A DNA stretch of 64,000 nucleotides. Origin: Fluctibacter corallii (lineage in GTDB: Bacteria > Pseudomonadota > Gammaproteobacteria > Enterobacterales > Alteromonadaceae). A model generated the notes under the pieces. That model worked only from the letters and a program-made list of their open reading frames with translations. It searched no databases and was not told the DNA's origin. Where the stretch lies: the NCBI RefSeq assembly GCF_025751585.1, contig NZ_JAOWKX010000001.1, forward strand, positions 124,259 to 188,258, in the 5' to 3' direction. The position numbers were made by a program, and so were the translations under genes. The first letter of the stretch is position 1. Each line of letters opens with the position of its first letter. Below, piece after piece: positions 9,161-17,788 of the stretch.

Positions 9161-12100
9161 TTAATATTTACAAAAAACTTGGCAGATTCGCACATGTCCA
9201 AGTCTTTCATATCGTTGATGAGATGTTGCATAATTTGCTGGTGCCGAATTCCAAGCTCCACCTACAGTTGCAACAACGTTGTTAAAGTTTCTCAATGAAT
9301 CCCCAGCGTCGTAGTTTTGCCACACCCCTGAATTTGCTGCTACCTTCGAAAAATCGGGTCTTGACCAGCCTACAGGATCTACTGTTACCAATCTACCTAC
9401 AGAGTGGCCATCTGCAATAACTTGAGCGGCCATATCTGCTCCATAACTGTGCGCTATAACAGTTCCTCCACCGTTCGTTTGGTCTATCCATAATGCCAGT
9501 TCTTCATGTTGAGTATGCTCAAAATACACTGCCGAATCACTTCCATATTTGGAGATGTGTTCATCGTATGCATTTCTCACAACTTTATTAAGTGGATTCG
9601 TGTCGTCTGTAGCACCGCCAACAAATGCTACAGTAGAGTTTTCAGGAATAGGGTCGGATTTCCAATCAGCTCTCATAGCAGCCGCAAAAGCCGCAGAAAT
9701 TGCTCCATTTGCAAATTTTCCGCCTGTTAACTTAGATATCGTACCACCTACTACTGCTGAGCCTATGACTTGTGCATATGGATTTTTACCAAATCTACCT
9801 CCCATCGCAGCTCCAATTCCTGCACTCAAGAATCCGTGACCAAACTTTCCACCCTCCAAGTCGGTAATAATGCCACCTGCCAATCCACTCGCGACAAATG
9901 CTTCAACACCACTTAATGAACCACCAATGCCACCCATGATTGCACCACTGAAAGCTCCTCTAAGCGCACCTTTGAGTGAGCCAGTTGTAATTGCTCCCCC
10001 AACGAAACCCGCTGCTGCGCCACCTACAGCATATCCAATAGTAGCTGCCGCTGTTGCGCTGAATCCTCCAGCTCCCGCCGCCCATGCTGAAGCCCATCCA
10101 GAAGCAAGACCGAATGTGTAGTAGGCAGCTATAGCAGCTACAATCATCTTGCCCCACTTTTTAACGAACTTTTTAATTGACTTAAAGAAATACCCACTAG
10201 GATCGGTAAAGCTCAGCGGATTATTCAGTACATAAGCATAACGATTGTACGACTGACTATTCTCCGGAGCCTGAATAAACGGATCTGCCTGAAGGAATCG
10301 ACCCAAAGTTGGATCGTAGATCCGACCGTTCATATGGATGATTTCTGCGTGGTCAACATGCTCGTGGCCAGTAAAGCCGCGGGTGGTAAACACTTGGCTT
10401 AAGTCTACTGAATTTGAGTATTGTGCAACGTCACAGCTAGCACCGCCTGAGCAGCTAATCATTTGGCTTTTCGCTAGTTGCGTCTTCTTGCCCCATGCAT
10501 CGAAATACCATTTTTGTAATACTTCGCCTGAGTCTGAAACTACGGTGTCTAAGCTGCCAATATGGTCTTTAAGCAGGTATTGCTCGCTAATATTGCCCGA
10601 TGCGGTGTGGGTTTGCACGCCGCCCGGAATATAGCGGCGGTACTCAGAAAACACGCCGTCTTTATAAATTACTTCAACGTTACCCAAATACAGGGTTTTG
10701 ATGACTTCGCCGTTGGCAGAGGTCTCACGCTTGTAACGTCGTTTGTTAGTATCGTAAGCAAACGTCGTGGTACCTGACGAAGACTCGATACGCTGTGCTT
10801 TATCAAAAGCAGTGTACATGATTTGGTTGCCGCGAATAGACTCGGCACTCCCGTTCGCGTCGTACTTGTAGGTGTTAGTGGTACAGCCTGGCGCACTGCC
10901 TATACCAGATACGGCATGGGCCAGCCCCGCGTTATAGCAATAGTACCCCTGCCCTTTTTTGAATTTGATATTGCCATTACTGTGATACTTCACCACCTCA
11001 ACATCATTGAGATGCGTGAGGCGATTCAGTTTGTCATAGTCGAAACGTTGCGACTGCACCTGTTGTGTTAGCCCCGCCAATTCCACTTGCGTATTAGCAA
11101 CCAATGTTCCACGTTGACGACTTCTGAGGTTACCCAGCGTATCAAAACTGTATTCATTCTTTTGAAGCAGCTGATCTAGAGCATTTGTGGAAGTAATTCC
11201 TTTGACTAGTCCTGTTTTGTCGTCGTAGTGTTTTTCAACTTTGACTTGACTCCCGTTATAGGAGTACGATATTGGATTATCAAAGGCATCAACTTTGGTG
11301 AGCTTAAAATACACCTTATTGTCGCCTTCGGTTGCTGAGCCGCTGTAGCGAGCCTCTTCTTGCATCTCCAAATAGCCGTTCTTGTAATGGTTGCGTACGC
11401 CGTGATAATCGCCTAAGGCATCAAACTGCTGGAATACGCGACCATATTCATCGTAAACGGTTTCTTGGGTATACGACGTGCCTTCCGCCATCGTTTGAAC
11501 GATACTGGCGCGACCAAATTCATCGTAGACATAGTCTTTTCTAAAAGACACTTGCCCACTACTGCAACTACTCCCTGATGCAACACACTCTGTTGTTAGC
11601 TGCTGACCATCGTATTCAAATAGTCTGGTTTGAGTCCCACTGTCTAACCGAATGACTCGTCCTTCGGTATCTCGATAGGTGATACTGCTTTGATTTTTCG
11701 CATCGGTTTGTTTAACCAGCTCACCAAGGCCGTTATATTGATATTGCCAACGCTTCTTGTCGGGGTCGTTCATGCCGATTTTACGGCCATAGTCATCATA
11801 GTAGATAAAGGTATTCACACCATCGTCGTCACGGGTGTGTATCAGATTTCCGGTTGCATCATAGCCATAAGATATGCCCCAGTTATCTGCATCTAGCATG
11901 CTGACGGTTTCGCCTAGCGCGTTGGTGGTTTCAACCTGCGTTTGAGTAAAGGTTGCGCCAGTGTCGGTCATTGCAGTGACGGTGGTGGTCACGGCATTTT
12001 CTTCATAGCTCGCTTTGGTTAGCGTGCCATTCGCTGATTTAGCCTCGACGACTCGCCCTAAGATGTCGTACGTGGTGGTAGCGTAATGGGGAGTCGCGGC

Positions 12101-15100
12101 AGAAAAGAAGGGGGCTGATTGCGCGATAACTCGCCCATACTGGTCATACTTGGTGACGGTGAATGTGTACCTGTTATCGAAACTCAGCTTGGCTTTAGCA
12201 ACGGTGCGTCCCATTTGGTCGTAGTACGTAAATTGCGTTGTACCGCCTTCTACCACGGATTGGGTCACATAATAATAATCCACGCCTTTAGGTAACGACG
12301 GCTCTGACAAAACGCCTTTAAGTGCCCTTGCTGTATAAGACAATTGCCCCATGCTATTGGATGTCGCCACGGGCTCACCATGAGGGCTAAACACAGCTGC
12401 ATACTCTACCCCGTTGATATCCGTCGATTTGGTGACCTGACCTAGGCTATTCCATTCGATGTTGTCCGTTAAAGGGCGAGATAAACTCGAATACGTGGTG
12501 TCAACATAGCGTCCTTCCGTATCAAACCTCACTTTCTTGATGCGGGCAAAATCAAACTTGTCATTGGTTAAGGCTGGCAGCGCACAATTGTCTGCAATGG
12601 GACGATTGCTGGTCACGGTGGTGGTTTTATTTCCCACACTGTCGTAACAATGACGCGTATTCACCAATTGGTGTAAAGCAGCACCTTCAGGGGCGATCGT
12701 CTCAGACACCAATAAGCCCGTTGTGGCATCGTATCCAAAACGAGATTGACGCGTGCGCGACGTCACGCCTTCACCGTCGTAACCCGCTACCGTATTATTC
12801 ACACGTGTGTGGGTAACCGTAGTATCGGTAACACGGCTAATCCACCAATTACTCTCGTTCTCAGCGTTATAGGTATTTGCGGTTGTGACCTTACTCAGCT
12901 CTTTGTTATCACCGTCGTATTGAGTTACCACTGAGCGATTAAGAAGTGCGTAATGCCCTGACACCGACGGTATGTGGGTGTTGTCGGTGACAGAGTGACT
13001 ACGAATACGCGACGCTACCGTTAAATCATTAACCAATCCGGTACCGATATCATCAACATGGTATTGATAATCTGTTGCCGTCTTTAAATACGGGAAGTAA
13101 GTCCCCCCGGTCAGTACCATATAGTCGTATTGGTTTTCCGCATACGACAATACATTACTTGCCATTTTGTCTGGAACAGCGTCAGAGCCATAACCAAAAT
13201 ACTGAAGCGTTTCAGCCGGCATACCAACAAACGGGAAGTCTTGACGATAACGCGTGCGGGTAGTCACTTTACGCTCATTGTCGGTGGTTGAAATGTATTC
13301 AAAACCCAGCGAGCCACGTCCACCCGATTGCATACGCATGCCTTCGTAGTGATAACTCACGCTTAATGAAAGCTTATGGTTCCATGGTTCAACGGTAATT
13401 GCGGGTGCCAACGAGGTTACTTGTGTAACTAAAAAACGAGGCGTAAGCACATCAACAATTGGACTACAGCTTATGCTTTCATATTGACACCTGCCAAACT
13501 GTAAAGAATCGGTCTCTGTTCCCTTTTTATAAATTGAAGCCGATGTCATAGGTCCATAAAGAATCTCTGTTCTCAGCCCCATTCCATTCACGATCCTATT
13601 CAGTTTGCCTTGCGCATTGAGTCGGGAAATGGCTGTATCATAGGCTCTATCCGCATGGCGATATGCGTCTCCGCCTTCTAAATCAACATATCCAGCCTCT
13701 AACTCGCCATCGCCGTCCCAGTCTGCAAGGTGTGGCTGAATCCCATCAGAATCATATACTAACTTAGAGCTTAACGTTTTACTGGGTGCAAAGTTACCGT
13801 CGAAGGTTTGAGCAACATAACTCCACTGCCTTTTTGTATTTTCATAAAAAACTAAATCAACTCTTCCATCTTTTGTTACATCCATGAACTGCAAATTAGA
13901 AATCGGTTGACTCGAGTACTCATTTACCGAGCCGGGCAAGGCAATGTTTACAGAATTACCAAAACGTTCACCATCAGAAAAAAATGCCAACGCATAATTC
14001 GTCGAAGAGCCTATGACCACATCTGAAAGACCATCAGAATTGACATCTGCTATAAAGACTCGCGATTCCGCCTCATGCACGGCATTAATCATGTAATTAG
14101 AATACTCTCCTAAATTTTGTAAAATGCGTGCCGACAGGCCACCTTGTTTACTTTCTACAGTAACGATGAAGGCTCCCAGATATGTGCATGCCTGTTCACA
14201 TAGCTCAGTGTCAAGTTCTTTACTTTTAATAAAGAAATCTGCATTGCCATCGCCATTTATATCCATGGGTTGCTTTGACGTTACTAACTTCCAAGACAGA
14301 TGCCTTTCGTTATTAAAAGGAAGTGACAGAGGTAAATTCTCAATAGCACCAAATTGATTATTTCCCAAGTTCTTGATGACGTTTAACTCTTTATTTCGGG
14401 TAAAAATAATATCCGGCAGCGCATCTCCATTTATGTCATGAAAGAGCGGTTCATCGGTAGTATCCGCCAGAGTTAACCCCAAAGAGAAAATATTGGATTC
14501 AACAACGACATCACCACATAGAAAAATCGCTACACAGTTTGAATCTTTTTGCTCAATGCTATTATTTGGATCGTAAACACTCCACATTGGGCTGCTATCT
14601 CCATTCCCCTTATCACCTGAGAGCCAGCCATGTCTGTTCCCATCTGAATGGTAGAAAACAATTTCTAAAACCCCATCAGCATCGAGATCAATAGGAATCG
14701 CTTTCACTGGAAACTTGCTTTCTTGGGAATGATTAAACGAAAAAAGTTTAACGGTGTCTGCAAATACTTTAAATATGCCTTTATCGTTCACGACGTATAA
14801 TAATTCAGACATTCCGTCCATATTAAAGTCGATAGGAAACGCAACTTTTACGTCCTTGGCACCTAATTCATAGGCTAGTTTGCTGTCTCGGAGTCCGTAA
14901 TTGTTAAATGCATTCCAGCTAAAAGTAGTTGCGGGATAGCACCCATTTCCATTTTCTCCACATAAAACAATGCCCTCTACGAAGTGAGCTTGACTGGTAT
15001 CATCTACCGTGTAATTAAAGGAATAACTTTTAAGTTGCTTGTTGTAATGATTTTTTACCGTCACGTTGTTAAGACGGGCCACGGCATGTTCGATAATAAG

Positions 15101-16240
15101 GCCGTGATAGTAGGCTTTGGTGGAGTCTTTACGTGATACCTGGTTTCGCGTGTCGTAGCTAAAGTTGACGCTATTACCACTGTACGTAACAGACGAGAGC
15201 AATATGGCATTTTCGCCATACATAGTGGCATCAGAAATATAGTTAAACTTAATCCGATTGCTATCTAGGTTGAAGTTATCGCTGATGCTATCGATATTCC
15301 ACCTTAGTACTGTACCGTCATCAACCGTTAACTTTGCGGTACTGTCTGCTCCGTAACGAGATGAAGAGCCATCCTCACGCTCAATAATAAAATGGTCTGG
15401 GCCATTCCCTGACGTTCCATAAGAGGTCACTCGCACTCGAGAGTCAATTTCGGTTCGGTAGGTCGTACCATGTTCACCGTACGCCCCATTGATGGCCATC
15501 AACTTTTGACCATCTAAACAGAATCGGTCTTCATTGGTTAACTGAATAGGTTGATTAAATCCATCTTGCTCGTATGTAGGACGACAACGAGAAATAGCCG
15601 ACAAACCTCCTACGCTCCAGCCCATGCCAAGAGGGCCGTTGCCCGCCGACGAGTGGTAGTTCAGCGACAACGTAGGTGTAACGCCAGCAATACCTTTAGG
15701 TAAATCAATGGGGACAGAGTAAGTTGCCGCACCAGATTCATCGACACGAAACTCACCAGGAAGCGTTCCAATCGTCGCGAATTCTAGCAAATATTCACTT
15801 AAATCTGTTTTAAAATCTATGGGCTTCGGAAATGCAACGTCCGCATCCCCTTTAGCCAGATCAACCGTTAACTCTTCACTGTACTCCGCCAACGCTTCAC
15901 ACAGAGGCTCTGGGGTGTTGTCGTCTGGAATATCTATACACGCTATTACCTTATATACATGTACATCAGCCGCTCGTGCGTTTAACTTAACCGTGGTGTT
16001 AGTGTCGAGATATACCGTTTCGAACGCAGATGCTCCAGGCTTCTTCTCTACAAGTTTATAGTGAGTTGCATAAGGTACGTCTGACCAGCTAAGGGCAATA
16101 GATCTTTGCCCTTCAGATTCGGAAGCTACAGCGAACCCTGCATTTAGCATAACCCCAAAAAGCAAAAAAAGAGATTGAATTAACGTCTTGCGAAAAAACG
16201 AAGGGAATTTAACGACCGCTTGGTGCGTATAAAACTTCAT
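9161..16240 (-). CDS. Secreted SpvB/FG-GAP/RHS-repeat protein with alpha/beta-hydrolase-like C-terminus
   Basis: 2359 residues from the ATG at 16240, with AAAGGA 11 bases upstream (an in-frame GTG at 16249 sits too close to it). Order: Sec signal peptide (about 1-40); fibronectin-like segment (45-130); SpvB/TcdB-type domain from about 160; FG-GAP/VCBS repeats with DINGDG-like calcium loops (about 470-880); YD/RHS repeats; RHS core (about 1892-2019) with DHIGSL, GRIYDPTLGRFLQADP and YAYVLNNPLSFTDPSG; Gly/Ala-rich hydrophobic linker (2020-2192); and a C-terminal domain of about 167 residues. That last domain has VGGATD, a nucleophile-elbow-like AHSYG with Ser about 2265, and VDPVGW, as in alpha/beta hydrolases. 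RHS proteins usually carry a variable toxin at this end. No PAAR domain is present, so export is probably by Sec, not directly by type VI secretion. Confidence 0.88.
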   Translation of the reverse strand: MKFYTHQAVVKFPSFFRKTLIQSLFLLFGVMLNAGFAVASESEGQRSIALSWSDVPYATHYKLVEKKPGASAFETVYLDTNTTVKLNARAADVHVYKVIACIDIPDDNTPEPLCEALAEYSEELTVDLAKGDADVAFPKPIDFKTDLSEYLLEFATIGTLPGEFRVDESGAATYSVPIDLPKGIAGVTPTLSLNYHSSAGNGPLGMGWSVGGLSAISRCRPTYEQDGFNQPIQLTNEDRFCLDGQKLMAINGAYGEHGTTYRTEIDSRVRVTSYGTSGNGPDHFIIEREDGSSSRYGADSTAKLTVDDGTVLRWNIDSISDNFNLDSNRIKFNYISDATMYGENAILLSSVTYSGNSVNFSYDTRNQVSRKDSTKAYYHGLIIEHAVARLNNVTVKNHYNKQLKSYSFNYTVDDTSQAHFVEGIVLCGENGNGCYPATTFSWNAFNNYGLRDSKLAYELGAKDVKVAFPIDFNMDGMSELLYVVNDKGIFKVFADTVKLFSFNHSQESKFPVKAIPIDLDADGVLEIVFYHSDGNRHGWLSGDKGNGDSSPMWSVYDPNNSIEQKDSNCVAIFLCGDVVVESNIFSLGLTLADTTDEPLFHDINGDALPDIIFTRNKELNVIKNLGNNQFGAIENLPLSLPFNNERHLSWKLVTSKQPMDINGDGNADFFIKSKELDTELCEQACTYLGAFIVTVESKQGGLSARILQNLGEYSNYMINAVHEAESRVFIADVNSDGLSDVVIGSSTNYALAFFSDGERFGNSVNIALPGSVNEYSSQPISNLQFMDVTKDGRVDLVFYENTKRQWSYVAQTFDGNFAPSKTLSSKLVYDSDGIQPHLADWDGDGELEAGYVDLEGGDAYRHADRAYDTAISRLNAQGKLNRIVNGMGLRTEILYGPMTSASIYKKGTETDSLQFGRCQYESISCSPIVDVLTPRFLVTQVTSLAPAITVEPWNHKLSLSVSYHYEGMRMQSGGRGSLGFEYISTTDNERKVTTRTRYRQDFPFVGMPAETLQYFGYGSDAVPDKMASNVLSYAENQYDYMVLTGGTYFPYLKTATDYQYHVDDIGTGLVNDLTVASRIRSHSVTDNTHIPSVSGHYALLNRSVVTQYDGDNKELSKVTTANTYNAENESNWWISRVTDTTVTHTRVNNTVAGYDGEGVTSRTRQSRFGYDATTGLLVSETIAPEGAALHQLVNTRHCYDSVGNKTTTVTSNRPIADNCALPALTNDKFDFARIKKVRFDTEGRYVDTTYSSLSRPLTDNIEWNSLGQVTKSTDINGVEYAAVFSPHGEPVATSNSMGQLSYTARALKGVLSEPSLPKGVDYYYVTQSVVEGGTTQFTYYDQMGRTVAKAKLSFDNRYTFTVTKYDQYGRVIAQSAPFFSAATPHYATTTYDILGRVVEAKSANGTLTKASYEENAVTTTVTAMTDTGATFTQTQVETTNALGETVSMLDADNWGISYGYDATGNLIHTRDDDGVNTFIYYDDYGRKIGMNDPDKKRWQYQYNGLGELVKQTDAKNQSSITYRDTEGRVIRLDSGTQTRLFEYDGQQLTTECVASGSSCSSGQVSFRKDYVYDEFGRASIVQTMAEGTSYTQETVYDEYGRVFQQFDALGDYHGVRNHYKNGYLEMQEEARYSGSATEGDNKVYFKLTKVDAFDNPISYSYNGSQVKVEKHYDDKTGLVKGITSTNALDQLLQKNEYSFDTLGNLRSRQRGTLVANTQVELAGLTQQVQSQRFDYDKLNRLTHLNDVEVVKYHSNGNIKFKKGQGYYCYNAGLAHAVSGIGSAPGCTTNTYKYDANGSAESIRGNQIMYTAFDKAQRIESSSGTTTFAYDTNKRRYKRETSANGEVIKTLYLGNVEVIYKDGVFSEYRRYIPGGVQTHTASGNISEQYLLKDHIGSLDTVVSDSGEVLQKWYFDAWGKKTQLAKSQMISCSGGASCDVAQYSNSVDLSQVFTTRGFTGHEHVDHAEIIHMNGRIYDPTLGRFLQADPFIQAPENSQSYNRYAYVLNNPLSFTDPSGYFFKSIKKFVKKWGKMIVAAIAAYYTFGLASGWASAWAAGAGGFSATAAATIGYAVGGAAAGFVGGAITTGSLKGALRGAFSGAIMGGIGGSLSGVEAFVASGLAGGIITDLEGGKFGHGFLSAGIGAAMGGRFGKNPYAQVIGSAVVGGTISKLTGGKFANGAISAAFAAAMRADWKSDPIPENSTVAFVGGATDDTNPLNKVVRNAYDEHISKYGSDSAVYFEHTQHEELALWIDQTNGGGTVIAHSYGADMAAQVIADGHSVGRLVTVDPVGWSRPDFSKVAANSGVWQNYDAGDSLRNFNNVVATVGGAWNSAPANYATSHQRYERLGHVRICQVFCKY

Positions 16241-16666
16241 TACTGGCACATTCCTTTATTAAATAACGTCCTTTGATTGAAAAGACACAGCGTAGTGAAA
16301 TAACTGCACGTTACCTTTCAATGCGTGAAAAGTGGCTTTTACAAACCTAGAGATTTAGCCGTCGTTGATACGTGGAAATATGATCTACATTTTTTGTTCA
16401 ACAACATCCTATACAACCCTGATTCCAATAATAGTGATGTAGAGCCTATACTATTCCCACTGGAAAAAGTGGTTAAAAAATTGACGCTGAATTTTACAAA
16501 CATCGACGAGAAAGTAAAGGAGTGCCATCATCACTCGCTGAATTTTTATTGATTTAAGCGAATTCACTCGAGCAATTTTGTTGTGTTGTGGTGTCGATCT
16601 GTCTCCAAATGGGGATACCACGAACATAATCGTCGATTATTTTTACACATCTCGTATAATATGGCG

Positions 16667-16679
16667 GTAAAATTTTTAC
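16667..16679. promoter_or_regulatory. Palindrome upstream of the sigma-54 site, possible activator site
   Basis: GTAAAATTTTTAC is a perfect odd palindrome centred about 45 bases upstream of the sigma-54-like element. A second TTTACA lies at about 16652. Position is compatible with an enhancer-type activator such as PrsR, but nothing in the sequence proves it. Confidence 0.35.
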
Positions 16680-16709
16680 ATACCCATGATTTATATGGAT
16701 TTTTATGTC

Positions 16710-16725
16710 AGGCACAGTTTTTGCT
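16710..16725 (+). promoter_or_regulatory. Sigma-54-like promoter of the PEP-CTERM gene
   Basis: AGGCAC-N5-TTGCT matches the -24/-12 pattern (TGGCAC-N5-TTGCW) except the first base, with GG and GC 10 bases apart. It lies 78 bases before the PEP-CTERM start codon. PEP-CTERM genes in several bacteria are controlled by RpoN with the PrsK/PrsR pair, so the match is biologically sensible. Confidence 0.65.
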
Positions 16726-16802
16726 TGATTCATTCGATAGAGGTATAAGTTTCAAGCCCGTTGTTCGGTAACAGCGGAAGTAACCGAGAGGAAGCATCCA
16801 TT

Positions 16803-17621
16803 ATGCTTAAGCAGTTTGCACTAAGTGCAGCACTTCTTATTTCAGCGTCTTCAGCATTAGCTAGCACACAAACGTGGGATTTTGCTAATAATAGCGGCAA
16901 TTCATTGTCTTATGGGAACACGTCTAATAACGTGGGCACAGGCAGCTATATGTCTTTGACAGACGACAATATCGATTTGGTTGTTACAGGTTGGTCGTCA
17001 ACAAGCTCCAGTGGCTCATGTGCTCCTGGCGATGCATCATGTAATCGCTCTCATAGCGGCTACGACGGTGGCGATCCATTTCTTCGCAGAGGTGAGCTGA
17101 AGTTATATAGCGGCGGCTTGGGTGTGATTAATGGTGATGAGGGAGATGACAACCCAAATCACTCATTTGACAGCATGTATGGAAGCAGCCGAGACTTTGA
17201 TGCAGCGCTATTGCAGTTTGACGAAAAAGTCATGCTAGATGAGATCGACGTAGATTGGATTGGCAACGATTCGGATATTTCGGTTTTGCGTTATACAGGT
17301 CAAAAACAAAATGGCAGCCCATTCTCAACGTCAGACACTTGGGCAAGCTTGTTAACTAAAGGCTGGGAAGTGGTAGAGAATATCTCAGACATGCCTTTAA
17401 ATGGCTACTACTCTGTGGCTGAAAGCGCAGAGTCTTACTACTGGTTGGTGGGAGTATATAACCCCGTATTTGGTGGCGCATTGTCAGCAGGTAATGATGC
17501 ATTCAAACTGGCTGCGGTCACAACCACTAAAACAGCGCCGCCGCCTACCAGCGTGCCAGAACCTGCCACATTAATATTGATGCTTGCGGGCTTACTCGGC
17601 CTGAGACGATTGCGCGCATAG
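16803..17621 (+). CDS. PEP-CTERM surface protein
   Basis: 272 residues from the ATG at 16803 with AGAGGAAG upstream. A signal peptide (about 1-20, ending ASSALAS) is followed by a Gly/Ser/Asp-rich exported domain with a Cys pair near residue 75 (SCAPGDASC). The C-terminus is a full PEP-CTERM sorting signal: VPEPATLILMLAGLLGL followed by RRLRA, i.e. the PEP motif, a membrane segment and basic residues. Such proteins are cut and anchored or released by an exosortase; none is in this window. Next gene is prsT, an accessory of the same system. The exported domain's role is unknown. Confidence 0.88.
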   Translation: MLKQFALSAALLISASSALASTQTWDFANNSGNSLSYGNTSNNVGTGSYMSLTDDNIDLVVTGWSSTSSSGSCAPGDASCNRSHSGYDGGDPFLRRGELKLYSGGLGVINGDEGDDNPNHSFDSMYGSSRDFDAALLQFDEKVMLDEIDVDWIGNDSDISVLRYTGQKQNGSPFSTSDTWASLLTKGWEVVENISDMPLNGYYSVAESAESYYWLVGVYNPVFGGALSAGNDAFKLAAVTTTKTAPPPTSVPEPATLILMLAGLLGLRRLRA

Positions 17622-17648
17622 CGTCTTTTCGTTACGAAATATATTTAG

Positions 17649-17674
17649 AAAAAAGACGGTTCGCCGTCTTTTTT
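17649..17674 (+). terminator. Intrinsic terminator after the PEP-CTERM gene
   Basis: 11-base perfect stem AAAAAAGACGG / CCGTCTTTTTT with a TTCG tetraloop and a T run. It separates the PEP-CTERM gene from prsT, so the two are probably transcribed separately. Confidence 0.88.
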
Positions 17675-17788
17675 CATATTTACCCCTGTTATCCCTAATT
17701 TTGCTCATCGATTTTTGATATGGCGTTTTATGATTTGGCTCAGCTACGTTATTATGCAGTGAGATGTTCCGTTAATAAGGATGGTTTG

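Larger units (their letters stand above)
16241..16802. other. 560-base intergenic region between divergent RHS and PEP-CTERM genes
   Basis: Holds the leader of the RHS gene and the promoter region of the PEP-CTERM gene, including a sigma-54-like site (16710-16725) and an upstream palindrome (16667-16679). A 75-codon GTG-initiated frame at 16325-16552 has no ribosome site and no recognisable features, so it is not called as a gene. AT content is high throughout. Confidence 0.6.

Noticed and set aside
9870..10121. Pro/Ala-rich plus-strand frame
   Set aside because: Antisense shadow of the Gly/Ala-rich linker of the RHS protein.
16325..16552. 75-codon open frame between the RHS and PEP-CTERM genes
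   Set aside because: GTG start without a ribosome site, no signal, domain or repeat, AT-rich surroundings; likely chance.
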